From: Lachnospiraceae bacterium
GTDB lineage: Bacteria > Bacillota > Clostridia > Lachnospirales > Lachnospiraceae
Direction of reading: 5' to 3'
NCBI GenBank assembly: GCA_017434885.1
Contig: JAFSGE010000035.1
Coordinates: 1-64,000 of the forward strand
Length of the DNA: 64,000 nt
In this document: piece by piece, positions 26,970 through 35,258 of the stretch
How positions within the stretch are numbered: the first letter of the stretch is position 1
Layout of the letters: each line of letters starts with the position of its first letter
Program-made: the position numbers and the translations under genes
Notes under the pieces: model-generated
Seen by the model: the letters and a program-made list of their open reading frames with translations, nothing else
What the model was told of the DNA's origin: nothing
The model's database searches: none

Positions 26970-26998
26970 ATTATATCCCAGAACGATTGGAATATCAA
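26970..26998 (-). promoter_or_regulatory. SigA-type promoter of ispG-polC
   Basis: Minus strand TTGATA (26993-26998), 17-base spacer, consensus TATAAT (26970-26975). The -35 lies at the 3' end of the kinase gene. It lets ispG-polC be expressed independently of the inserted kinase/phosphatase pair. Confidence 0.75.
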
Positions 26999-28344
26999 TT
27001 CTTGCTTGTCCCTTCTCTATCTGAAACATCCTGCTCTCTTTCTATCAGAAACACTCTGCTTTCATAAATATCACCTTCTTTTGAGGCTGCCACAATCTGC
27101 AGAGAAAGTATCCCTTCCGGCAAATCCTCCTTTGCAATTTCAAGTCGCAGACAGTCAGTTACTGCATATACCGAATCCTCCTTTAACAACAGCTTACGAT
27201 AATCTTCATCCCGCATTTCCACCCATAGTGCTTTCTGCTTCTCCTGTGCCCTTGCATGAAAAACTGCTCCTGCACTGCCAAGGACATTTCCCAGTAAAAC
27301 AAACTGTAGCAACAAAATCATTAACAGCCCCGGATATTTTTTCTCGGTAAGAAAAATACTTTTTTCACATTTTCTGATTATATGCTTTTTCTTTTTTGTA
27401 AAATAAAAAAGGGTTTGATACAAAAGTGCAATTCCCAAAAACAGCATCGGTTCCTGCAAATATGGAAAGGGGAACTCTTCCTGCCTTACCCCCTTCAAAA
27501 AAGGAAATATTGTCCTGCAGGCAAAGACACACCATAGCAGCACGCCAACTGCCTGGCATAGAAAATAAACAAACCCTCTCACCTTATTAGGTGCACCACA
27601 GACCGCCAGTGCTTCCTTCACCTGTTCCATGGAATGGTATCTGTCACAAACCTGCTCCTTAAGGCAGGTTTGTATCACCGCCTCCAGCTTCCTTGAAATA
27701 CTCCTGTCGTAAAGTCTTACGGGAAGCCTTTTTTCCACACTTTCCTTCTTTCCCGTAAGCATTGTATGCATCAGGGCGCCAAAAGCATAAATATCACTTT
27801 CCTTACATGTCTGTCCGTATCGCCATTGCTCCGGTGCACTATAGCCCGGTGTTCCCATCAGATGATGTTCTTCCGATTGTCCGTATGTAGCTGTGAAGGC
27901 TGCGCCAAAATCAATCAGACGGACCTTTCCGTCCGGCTGTATCATAACATTTGACGGTTTTAAATCCCGGTATATAATTTCCGGCTTCTGCCTATGTAAA
28001 AAACAAATTCCGTCCGCAATCTCCATTCCCCATACAACAGCCTGCCTCTCGTCTGCCTTACCGGCTCTGCGCAGATATTCTTCAAGCGTAATCCCTTCCA
28101 CATATTCCATTACCATGCAACTCTGTCCGTCTTCCTCAAAAAAATCTACAATTCCCGGGAAAAGCGGATGCGCAAGTTTCTTTAAAATTTCCGCTTCCCG
28201 ATGAAACAACTCTTTTTCACATTTGCTGATCTTCAGGACAAATAATCTGTTTAAATGCAAATCCTTTACCAGATAAACAAAACCCATTGCTCCTTGTGCA
28301 ACAGAACGTATCACTTCATATTTCTGACCATAGATTTTCTTCAT
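26995..28344 (-). CDS. Membrane Ser/Thr protein kinase (Hanks type, no PASTA)
   Basis: A 449-residue kinase. The catalytic domain spans about residues 8-250: glycine loop AQGAMGFVY (16-24), catalytic Lys38, catalytic loop YRDLKPSN (125-132, Tyr in place of the usual His of HRD), DFG (145-147) and APE-type APEQW (170-174). Three membrane helices (about 257-283, 299-315, 338-362) would place a C-terminal domain of about 85 residues outside the cell. There are no PASTA repeats, unlike PrkC/Stk1. The ATG at 28344 follows AAAGGGGA. It lies 15 bases after the PP2C phosphatase, its likely antagonist. Substrates are unknown. Confidence 0.9.
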   Translation of the reverse strand: MKKIYGQKYEVIRSVAQGAMGFVYLVKDLHLNRLFVLKISKCEKELFHREAEILKKLAHPLFPGIVDFFEEDGQSCMVMEYVEGITLEEYLRRAGKADERQAVVWGMEIADGICFLHRQKPEIIYRDLKPSNVMIQPDGKVRLIDFGAAFTATYGQSEEHHLMGTPGYSAPEQWRYGQTCKESDIYAFGALMHTMLTGKKESVEKRLPVRLYDRSISRKLEAVIQTCLKEQVCDRYHSMEQVKEALAVCGAPNKVRGFVYFLCQAVGVLLWCVFACRTIFPFLKGVRQEEFPFPYLQEPMLFLGIALLYQTLFYFTKKKKHIIRKCEKSIFLTEKKYPGLLMILLLQFVLLGNVLGSAGAVFHARAQEKQKALWVEMRDEDYRKLLLKEDSVYAVTDCLRLEIAKEDLPEGILSLQIVAASKEGDIYESRVFLIEREQDVSDREGTSKN

Positions 28345-28359
28345 ATACTCCCCTTTCTT

Positions 28360-29073
28360 CTATCTGCACAACAAATACACCGCGGACATATTGTCCCGCT
28401 CCCCTTTCTTAAGACTATAAGCTGCCAGTTCCTTCAGTCTTTTGGCAATCTGCCGCTCTTCCTTTACCTGACCGGGCATAAGACTATCTGCAAACATCTT
28501 ATCGCTTATACACCGGTAGAATCCGTCGCTGCAAAGCAAAAACGCCTTTTTTCCCCTCCTTCTTTTGCATACAACATCCGGTTTTTGATAAGCAAAGCTC
28601 CCCATGCACTTGGTCAGTGTATTATTGCTTCTTCTGTGATCCTTTGTTATCTGCCGTACAGACTTTTTCCCTGCCAGGCAAAATATTCTGCTGTCCCCCA
28701 AGTGTACTGTCATATAGTGTCCTTTCCACAAAAGAAGAACTGACATGGTTGCACCGAGTAAAACTCCTTTCCCCTCTCCATAGCACTGCAAAGCATCATT
28801 TATCTCAAAACAGCAACGTAAAAAGCACTTTTCTATTTTCTTTCTGCTTTTCCCTTTTACCACCAAACCGATAAGCTCATCATAAAAAACTTCTCTCAGC
28901 CTTTCTGCAATAAATCCGCTGGCGACTTCCCCTTCCTTAAGTCCTCCGATTCCGTCACAAACCGCTGCAAGCACCACTCTGCCTTTTTTTGTCAGTACCT
29001 GCTCCAAAATAAGAGAATCCTGATTGGCATCCCGTTTCCCCTTATCCCAGTACACACCTGAAATAACCTTCAC
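28360..29073 (-). CDS. PP2C-family Ser/Thr protein phosphatase
   Basis: A 237-residue metal-dependent phosphatase. The PP2C motifs are RDANQDS, CDGIGG, GATMSVLLLW, HLGDSRIF, LLCSDGF and RDNMSAVYL; the metal-binding Asp residues are present. The start is set at the GTG at 29073 because AAAGGAGG lies six bases upstream; an ATG two codons earlier (29079) directly abuts that site and is less likely. The kinase gene follows after 15 bases, so the pair forms a reversible phosphorylation module. It sits after a large AT-rich hairpin that ends rseP transcription. Confidence 0.9.
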   Translation of the reverse strand: MKVISGVYWDKGKRDANQDSLILEQVLTKKGRVVLAAVCDGIGGLKEGEVASGFIAERLREVFYDELIGLVVKGKSRKKIEKCFLRCCFEINDALQCYGEGKGVLLGATMSVLLLWKGHYMTVHLGDSRIFCLAGKKSVRQITKDHRRSNNTLTKCMGSFAYQKPDVVCKRRRGKKAFLLCSDGFYRCISDKMFADSLMPGQVKEERQIAKRLKELAAYSLKKGERDNMSAVYLLCR

Positions 29074-29146
29074 ACACATCCTCCTTTATCATTTTCTTTC
29101 TTATTCATGGATAATAAATTGAACTTACCTTGAATCATTTTCCGGA

Positions 29147-29163
29147 GTTAATCAACGATTAAC
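29147..29163. promoter_or_regulatory. Palindrome upstream of the phosphatase/kinase pair
   Basis: Perfect inverted repeat GTTAATC-AAC-GATTAAC. A second perfect dyad, AACGCAG-AC-CTGCGTT, lies at 29182-29197. A TATAAT on the minus strand (29208-29213) is the likely -10 of the pair, so both dyads fall downstream of it in the leader. They could be regulator sites or RNA hairpins. Confidence 0.4.
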
Positions 29164-29226
29164 AGAACTCATACGAATACGAACGCAGACCTGCGTTTGG
29201 TATACACATTATAAAAGAACATAAAA

Positions 29227-29288
29227 AAAGAATCCATTATACAAAATTACCAAAAATATATTTTTAGTAATTTTGTACAGGATTCTTT
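29227..29288 (-). terminator. Long AT-rich hairpin ending rseP
   Basis: A near-perfect inverted repeat of about 62 bases: outer arms AAAGAATCC/GGATTCTTT and inner arms ACAAAATTAC/GTAATTTTGT, with T-rich sequence on the minus side. It begins 20 bases past the rseP stop. The stem is long and AT-rich for an intrinsic terminator and could also be a small palindromic element. Confidence 0.6.
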
Positions 29289-29307
29289 ACTCGCTTTTAT
29301 TTTTTCA

Positions 29308-30357
29308 TTAAAAGAATTTCGAAATGTCGTTAAACAGTACGAGTACCATTAATACCATAAGTGCCATCATACCCGCTAAATGCACCATTCCTTCCTTCTC
29401 CGGCGGAATCGGTTTCCCTCTAAGGGCCTCTATCAGCAAAAATACCAAACGTCCACCATCAAGTGCCGGAACGGGAAGCAGATTTAAAATACCTAAGTTC
29501 ACGGAAAGAAGCAGTGCAATGTTCAGCATGGAAAGAATTACACTGGATATTCCGTACTCTTTTGCAACATCATAGGTTTCATCCACAACCTTCACAATAC
29601 CAACAGGACCGGAAACCTCATCCTTAGACACCTGCCCCTGCACTAACATGGAAAGACTCTTAAAGGTGTATTGCACCCAATATTCCATATTGTAAAAAGC
29701 ATACTGAAATACCTGCGGCACGCTGCAGTCCAAAAACTCTCCGCTGGTAATTCCGATGTAATATCTGTTGTCCTCTTCGCTAAACTTGGGATTTACTGTG
29801 ACTGTAAACTCTTCACCGTCTCGTTCGTAAGCAATTTCAATGGCTTCTCCCTTATTGACTGCGGAGAAGAAGTATACCTGATCCTGCAGATGAACATTAC
29901 TTCCGTTCATCTCCGTAATCACGTCTCCGGGCATAAGTCCCACTTCTTCTGCTGCGCCTCCATCAGATACAGTCTGAATCACCGGAAGCTGTACGCCGCA
30001 CGCCCAGACAAGAATAACCGACATCAAATACGCTGTGATAAAGTTAAACAACGGACCTGCAAATACTGTTGCAAACCGCACCCATACAGGTGCATTGGGA
30101 AATGCCCCTTCCGACAGTTCTCCTTTTTCACTCTCTAACCCGTCTTCCCCTTCAAATACACAGGCTCCACCAATGGGAAGCAGTTTCAGGGAGTACTTGG
30201 TATCCCCTTTTACAAAAGAAAATAAAGTAGGTCCCATTCCCACAAAAAATTCCACAACATGAATGCCGTTCTTTTTGGCCACGATAAAATGACCGAATTC
30301 ATGAGAAATCACTACCACACAAAATATTAAAAGAAAACAAATAATTGATACTGCCAA
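29308..30357 (-). CDS. rseP: RIP zinc metalloprotease RseP (site-2 protease)
   Basis: A 349-residue intramembrane protease. The active-site HEFGH is at residues 19-23 in the first membrane helix, a PDZ domain follows around 115-200, and the LLPVPALDGGR motif of the third metal ligand lies near residue 290, with a final helix at the C-terminus. It cleaves membrane-bound anti-sigma factors or signal peptides. The start is a TTG at 30357 with AGGAGG seven bases upstream. It is downstream of dxr with a 22-base gap. Length is normal for the family. Confidence 0.94.
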   Translation of the reverse strand: MAVSIICFLLIFCVVVISHEFGHFIVAKKNGIHVVEFFVGMGPTLFSFVKGDTKYSLKLLPIGGACVFEGEDGLESEKGELSEGAFPNAPVWVRFATVFAGPLFNFITAYLMSVILVWACGVQLPVIQTVSDGGAAEEVGLMPGDVITEMNGSNVHLQDQVYFFSAVNKGEAIEIAYERDGEEFTVTVNPKFSEEDNRYYIGITSGEFLDCSVPQVFQYAFYNMEYWVQYTFKSLSMLVQGQVSKDEVSGPVGIVKVVDETYDVAKEYGISSVILSMLNIALLLSVNLGILNLLPVPALDGGRLVFLLIEALRGKPIPPEKEGMVHLAGMMALMVLMVLVLFNDISKFF

Positions 30358-30379
30358 TTGATAACCTCCTACGCACGCC

Positions 30380-31521
30380 TTATCTTACTGACTTAATATA
30401 CTCATAGGCGTACTGTTCTGCCGCCAGAATCTCTTCCACGGAAGGATTTGCCGTAACATTATGATTTTCCATTGCTCCCTGTATCAAATCATAGATTTCA
30501 AGGAACTTTATCTTTCTGTCAAGAAACAGACTGACTGCCTTTTCATTTGCCGCATTATAGACTGTAGGCATACTGCCACCAACATTAAGCGCCTCATAAG
30601 CCATGGCAAGTCCGCGGAACGTATCTGTATCCGGCTTTCAAAGGTCATAGATGCCAATTCATAAAAATCTACCCGTTTTTCATTCATGGGACGTCTGTCC
30701 GGATAAAAAAGTGCATACTGGATAGGCAGCTTCATATCCGGCATACCAAGCTGTGCCATCACTGCTCCATCCGCGTACTCTACCATAGAATGAATAATAC
30801 TCTGGGGATGTACCACTACCTGAATCTGCTCCGGTTTTACGCCAAAAAGCCATTTTGCCTCAATTACTTCCAGTCCTTTGTTTACCAGCGTGGAAGAGTC
30901 TACCGTTATTTTTCTGCCCATAGACCAGTTTGGATGTTTCAGTGCATCTTCTACCGTAATCTCTGTCAATTCTTCCCTTTTTCTGCCACGGAACGGACCA
31001 CCGGATGCCGTCAGAAGAATTTTACTGATTCTCTCTTTGGGTTCTCCGTTTAAGGATTGGAAAATGGCACTGTGTTCACTGTCCACAGGTAAAATGGACA
31101 CTCCCATTTTTTCAGCAAGAGGCATAATAATATGTCCTGCCGTTACCAGTGTTTCCTTATTGGCAAGGGCAATGGTCTTTTTCTCTTCAATTGCTGCAAT
31201 GGTAGGTCGTAATCCTATCATTCCCACAATTGCCGTAACCAAAACTTCCATTTCCGGAAGTCTTGCCAGTTCCAAAAGTCCGTCCATACCGCTTTTTACC
31301 GTAACGGAAAGGTCGGCCACTCTTACACGCAAATCTGCTGCCGCCTCTTCTGTCCACATGGCACAAAAGGACGGCTTAAATTCACGAATCTGTTTCTCCA
31401 TCAAATCAACATTTGTTCCGGCCGCAAGCGCAATCACCTGCAAATCGGAATTATTTCGTACAATATCCAAAGTCTGGGTACCGATAGAACCGGTAGACCC
31501 CAGAATACCTATTTTCTTCAT
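30380..31521 (-). pseudogene. dxr: 1-deoxy-D-xylulose 5-phosphate reductoisomerase, frameshifted
   Basis: DXR makes MEP, the first committed step of the methylerythritol phosphate pathway. The first frame (31521 down to about 30640) encodes a normal N-terminus ([20 protein letters not shown]) through [10 protein letters not shown]. The rest, [20 protein letters not shown] to the stop at 30380, is in another frame. Adding one base to the short A run at 30636-30638 (T on the plus strand) restores [19 protein letters not shown] exactly as in other DXR proteins. The gene is essential where ispG is used, so a sequencing or assembly error in a homopolymer is most likely; a true mutation is possible. 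The ATG at 31521 follows AGGAGA. Confidence 0.88.
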
Positions 31522-31553
31522 GAATTGTCTCCTAAAACATTATATGCTTATTT

Positions 31554-32372
31554 TTATAACATAATCAAAACCAAAAGATAAATAATCGGTGCAGTGAAAA
31601 TCACACTGTCAAAGCGGTCCATCACACCACCATGCCCCGGTATCAGTTTCCCGTAATCTTTCACTTCATGATTTCTCTTAATCGCTGAGGCTGCCAGATC
31701 CCCCACCTGGGAAATCACTGCTCCCACAGCGCTAATCAATACAAATGCCCAAGTAACATTCTGATCTGCAATCACACGCTCCACAAAGAAATACCCATAC
31801 AGGGCACCTACCACCGCAGAGCCAACCACGCCGCCTATCGCGCCTTCTATGGATTTCTTGGGACTTAGCACCGGTGCAAGCTTATGCTTGCCGAAAAGCA
31901 TTCCCACTATGTATGCACAAGTGTCGCAAATCCAGGAGCTGATAAAAATCATCCAGACAGTATATTCCCCGTAAGGAAGGCTTCTTACCAGATAAATAAA
32001 GGATAGCATTATCGGGCCATATGCTACACAAAAGAAAAAACTCATAATCTGCTCTGCATGGTATTTGGGAAATGTCAACACATACAGAAACATAAATGCC
32101 ACCAAAATCATAATCATGGTCAGAAAAAGAAATTCTCTTTCCTCGGAAAATACCATAAACAGATAATACACGATAATTCCCGCATATCCGATTACTTCCG
32201 GCACAGTTATCCCCTTGGCTTTCCCAGTCAGTTTACAGGTCTGCATCAGTTCCCTAAATGCCACAAGAGAAAGAAAAAGCAAAACACCTGCCAGCAAATA
32301 TCCGCCTGTCAGTAATGTAACAAGGGCTACAATCACCAACACGACCGCACTTATGGTTCTCGTAACAAACAT
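31554..32372 (-). CDS. cdsA: Phosphatidate cytidylyltransferase
   Basis: A 272-residue multi-pass membrane enzyme that makes CDP-diacylglycerol from phosphatidic acid and CTP. It has about eight hydrophobic helices, the SPKKSIEGAIGGV stretch and the CdsA signature GDLAASAIKR followed by KDYGKLIPGHGGVMDRFDS. The ATG at 32372 has AAGGAGGA upstream. It begins three bases after the uppS stop, so the two are coupled, and dxr follows. Identity is certain. Confidence 0.95.
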   Translation of the reverse strand: MFVTRTISAVVLVIVALVTLLTGGYLLAGVLLFLSLVAFRELMQTCKLTGKAKGITVPEVIGYAGIIVYYLFMVFSEEREFLFLTMIMILVAFMFLYVLTFPKYHAEQIMSFFFCVAYGPIMLSFIYLVRSLPYGEYTVWMIFISSWICDTCAYIVGMLFGKHKLAPVLSPKKSIEGAIGGVVGSAVVGALYGYFFVERVIADQNVTWAFVLISAVGAVISQVGDLAASAIKRNHEVKDYGKLIPGHGGVMDRFDSVIFTAPIIYLLVLIML

Positions 32373-32374
32373 GC

Positions 32375-33100
32375 CTATTCCTCCTTAATTCCGCCGTATT
32401 TTCTGTTTCTATGATTATATGCCTCCACAGCTTTTATCAATTCTTCTTTTGAAAAATCAGGCCATGCCACCGGAGTAAAATAGAACTCGGTATAAGCAAG
32501 CTGCCACAACAGGAAGTTTGAAATTCTCTGTTCATTACAGGTACGAATCAACAAATCAGGGTCCGGAATCCCTTTGGTATCAAGAGTATCCGAAATTAGC
32601 TGCTCAGAAATCTCTTCTGCCTTTATAGTGCCGCCCTCCACTTTTTCTGCCAGCTTTTTCACAGCACGGACGATTTCATCTCTTCCGCCGTAATTGATGG
32701 CAATCTGGAAATGCAGACCGTCATTGTCTTTTGTTGCCTCTTCCAGCTCTTCGATTCTTGTGCGGATATCTTCATCCAGTCTTGTCTTATCACCAATGAC
32801 TCTGACACACATTCTGTTTTTCTTTGCGGTTGTCAGACAGGTTTTCATATAATTACGCAAAAGCTTCATAAGTGCATCCACTTCATCCTGAGGTCTGGAC
32901 CAGTTTTCTGTACTGAATGCATAAACTGTCAGATACTGAATGCCCATTCTGTAGGCTTCCTCACAAATTACTTCTACCGTCTTTGCTCCCTGCACATGAC
33001 CGTAATTTCTGGGCATTCCTTTGCTCTTTGCCCATCTGCCGTTACCATCCAGAATAATTGCTACGTGATTCGGTATTTTCAATTCCTGCATATCTGCCAT
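32375..33100 (-). CDS. uppS: Isoprenyl (undecaprenyl diphosphate) synthase
   Basis: A 241-residue cis-prenyltransferase that makes the C55 lipid carrier for wall synthesis. Motif I ILDGNGRWAK holds the catalytic Asp18; later motifs are YAFSTENWSRP, INYGGRDE and LIRTCNEQRISNFLLWQLAY. The ATG at 33100 is chosen because AGGAGA lies seven bases upstream and the product then begins MADMQELKIP; an extension to 33133 has no ribosome site. It is separated from frr by a terminator-like hairpin and followed by cdsA. Confidence 0.95.
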   Translation of the reverse strand: MADMQELKIPNHVAIILDGNGRWAKSKGMPRNYGHVQGAKTVEVICEEAYRMGIQYLTVYAFSTENWSRPQDEVDALMKLLRNYMKTCLTTAKKNRMCVRVIGDKTRLDEDIRTRIEELEEATKDNDGLHFQIAINYGGRDEIVRAVKKLAEKVEGGTIKAEEISEQLISDTLDTKGIPDPDLLIRTCNEQRISNFLLWQLAYTEFYFTPVAWPDFSKEELIKAVEAYNHRNRKYGGIKEE

Positions 33101-33140
33101 TTTTACATCTCCTGTTACTTCTGATTCATACATGAATAAA

Positions 33141-33180
33141 AGGGGGCACTACGATTGTAATTCTGTAATCGCCTGCCCCA
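33141..33180 (-). terminator. Terminator-like hairpin between frr and uppS
   Basis: Imperfect stem GGGGCA..CGATT paired with AATCG..TGCCCC, followed on the minus strand by CTTTTATT. No promoter is evident between it and uppS, so it may reduce rather than stop transcription into uppS. Confidence 0.6.
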
Positions 33181-33212
33181 CCCATTATTTTTGTTTCACA
33201 TTTCTTTCCGGA

Positions 33213-33761
33213 TTATACGGTAAGAACTTCTTTGGATTTTTCTTCCATAATCTTGTCTACATCTTTGATGTATTTGTCTGTCATCTTCTGTAATTCATCT
33301 TCAAGCTGCTTTACTTCGTCCTCGGAAATTTCTTTGGAAAGCTTCTTAAACGCATCATTACCGTCTCTTCTGATGTTTCTGACAGCAACCTTGCAGTCTT
33401 CTGCTTTCTTCTTTACATCCTTCACCAACTCTTTTCTGCGTTCCTCTGTAAGTTCAGGGAACACAAGACGGATTACAGAGCCGTCATTGGAAGGTGTAAT
33501 TCCGATATCGGAAGCAAGAATAGCCTTTTCAATTGCTTTAATCAGGGATTTTTCCCAAGGTGCAATCTGAATCATTCTTGCTTCGGGAACTGTTACATTA
33601 CCCACCTGCTGAATAGGAGTGGGTGTTCCGTAGTAATCTACACGAATCTTGTCAAGAACATGGGGATTTGCACGTCCTGCCCTGATTCCCTGATAATCCA
33701 TCTCAAGATGCTCATATGTTTTTTTCATTTTTTCTTCGTATACTTTTAATCTCTCGTCCAT
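33213..33761 (-). CDS. frr: Ribosome recycling factor
   Basis: A 182-residue RRF that splits post-termination ribosomes with EF-G. Typical features are the helical N-terminus (MDERLKVYEEKMKKTYEHL), RAGRANPHVLDKI and VEYYG-type VDYYGTPTPI, with the C-terminal helices of the coiled bundle. The ATG at 33761 follows AAAGGAAG. It lies 18 bases after pyrH, in the classical pyrH-frr order. Length is normal. Confidence 0.96.
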   Translation of the reverse strand: MDERLKVYEEKMKKTYEHLEMDYQGIRAGRANPHVLDKIRVDYYGTPTPIQQVGNVTVPEARMIQIAPWEKSLIKAIEKAILASDIGITPSNDGSVIRLVFPELTEERRKELVKDVKKKAEDCKVAVRNIRRDGNDAFKKLSKEISEDEVKQLEDELQKMTDKYIKDVDKIMEEKSKEVLTV

Positions 33762-33779
33762 GGCTTTCGCTTCCTTTCT

Positions 33780-34475
33780 TTATACAGTCACTTTTGTTCC
33801 TGTAAATTTACCGTTTACGGCATTTACAATACTGTTTTCTTCGTTAAGACCAAATACCCACATGGGCATCTTATTGTCTCTTGCCAAAATAGATGCAGTC
33901 ATATCAACCACCTGCAGATTCTTGGCAATTACTTCATCAATGGTAACTTCATCATATTTCTTGGCATCCGGGTTTGTCTTCGGGTCAGAATCATAAACAC
34001 CGTCTATGGACTTGGCAAGCAAAATCACTTCCGCTTCCACTTCCACCGCACGAAGGACAACTCCTGTATCTGTTGAAAAATAAGGATGTCCCGTACCGCT
34101 TGCAAAAAATACTACCATACCTTTTTCAAAATATTTGTTGGCGCGATCCTTTGAAAATAATTTTGTAAATGAGCCGCACTCAAACGGGGTTAAAACCGCG
34201 GTTTTCATACCCACGCTTCTGAAAATTTCGGAAACATAAATACAATTCATAACCGTTGCCAGCATACCAATCTGGTCTGCCTTGGTTCTGTCAATGTTCT
34301 CACTGGAACGACCTCTCCAGAAATTTCCGCCGCCGGTCACAATGCCTACCTCAATTCCTTTGTCAACCAGTTGCTTTACCTGCAAAGCAACGCCTTTTAC
34401 GGTTTCTTCATCAAAGCCCGTCTTTTTGTCTCCGGCAAGAGCCTCACCGCTTAATTTCAGTAATATTCTCTGCAT
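33780..34475 (-). CDS. pyrH: Uridylate kinase
   Basis: A 231-residue bacterial UMP kinase of the amino-acid-kinase fold, making UDP from UMP and ATP. Features are KLSGEALAG at the N-terminus, VTGGGNFWRGR, DQIGMLATVMN and the FASGTGHPYFSTDT stretch. The ATG at 34475 gives the usual short N-terminus; the ribosome site is weak (AAAGG at 12 bases). In many Firmicutes it follows rpsB-tsf directly, but here tsf is almost 12 kb away and bactofilin precedes it by 18 bases. Identity is certain. Confidence 0.95.
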   Translation of the reverse strand: MQRILLKLSGEALAGDKKTGFDEETVKGVALQVKQLVDKGIEVGIVTGGGNFWRGRSSENIDRTKADQIGMLATVMNCIYVSEIFRSVGMKTAVLTPFECGSFTKLFSKDRANKYFEKGMVVFFASGTGHPYFSTDTGVVLRAVEVEAEVILLAKSIDGVYDSDPKTNPDAKKYDEVTIDEVIAKNLQVVDMTASILARDNKMPMWVFGLNEENSIVNAVNGKFTGTKVTV

Positions 34476-34493
34476 CCTGTTACCATGCCTTTC

Positions 34494-35213
34494 TTATTTC
34501 ATCTTTTTCAGTTCTTCAAAGAAGGATGTAGGGTTCACCTCTGCATAACACTGTGAACACATACCTTCAATAACAGCACCGTTGTTAATCTGTACGGATT
34601 TTGATTTAATATCACCCATTACAATTGCGGATGAATCCAAAATAACAGGCCCCTTTACATCGATATCACCCTTTACCGCACCTGCAATTACTGCACTGTA
34701 AGCATATATATTTCCGATAATAACGGTGCTCTGTCCAACCTTGATACTTCCGTTACTTCTCAGTTCACCCGTAACCTTTGCGTTTTCCGCATAAATTTCT
34801 GCGGCCTGGGAATTTCCCTGAATGGTACCTGTAATATTCAACTTACCGAGAGCCTCAACATTTCCCACGATACTGCCGCGAACATCAAGTGCCCCTTCCG
34901 TTGCAATGTTACCGTTAATAATCATGCTGTCTGTCAAAACAGAAACTTCATCGCTGGGACGCTTTACGGAAGAAGATGCAAAATCCGCTTTCTTTTCTTC
35001 TGCAACCGGCGCAACATAAATTGACTCTTCCGGCATAGCTGCAGTAACTTCCATGCTGTCAAGCATCTGGCTTAAATCTGCATCAAAACCGTTTACTGTT
35101 TCCTGTTCTGTCACCATCTCCTCAGACTCCTGCATTGTTTCTTTGGAATCCTCCGGCATCAGTTCATTCACTGCCTGTGACAAATCATCCTTTAAATCTG
35201 AAAAAAATCCCAT
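34494..35213 (-). CDS. Bactofilin-family cytoskeletal protein
   Basis: A 239-residue protein. Residues 1-90 are acidic and probably disordered; residues 95-225 are a right-handed beta-helix of the bactofilin (DUF583) type with repeats such as INGNIATEGALDVRGSIVGN and GDIDVKGPVILDS. Bactofilins polymerise at the membrane and help place wall enzymes. The ATG at 35213 is chosen because GGAGGA lies seven bases upstream; an in-frame ATG five codons earlier overlaps that site. A Cys pair near the end (MCSQCYAE) could bind metal. It lies between a polysaccharide deacetylase gene and pyrH, all leftward and closely spaced. Confidence 0.85.
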   Translation of the reverse strand: MGFFSDLKDDLSQAVNELMPEDSKETMQESEEMVTEQETVNGFDADLSQMLDSMEVTAAMPEESIYVAPVAEEKKADFASSSVKRPSDEVSVLTDSMIINGNIATEGALDVRGSIVGNVEALGKLNITGTIQGNSQAAEIYAENAKVTGELRSNGSIKVGQSTVIIGNIYAYSAVIAGAVKGDIDVKGPVILDSSAIVMGDIKSKSVQINNGAVIEGMCSQCYAEVNPTSFFEELKKMK

Positions 35214-35258
35214 TCTACGTTCCTCCATTTTATGTTTATCTTTTGATAATTCATTTAT

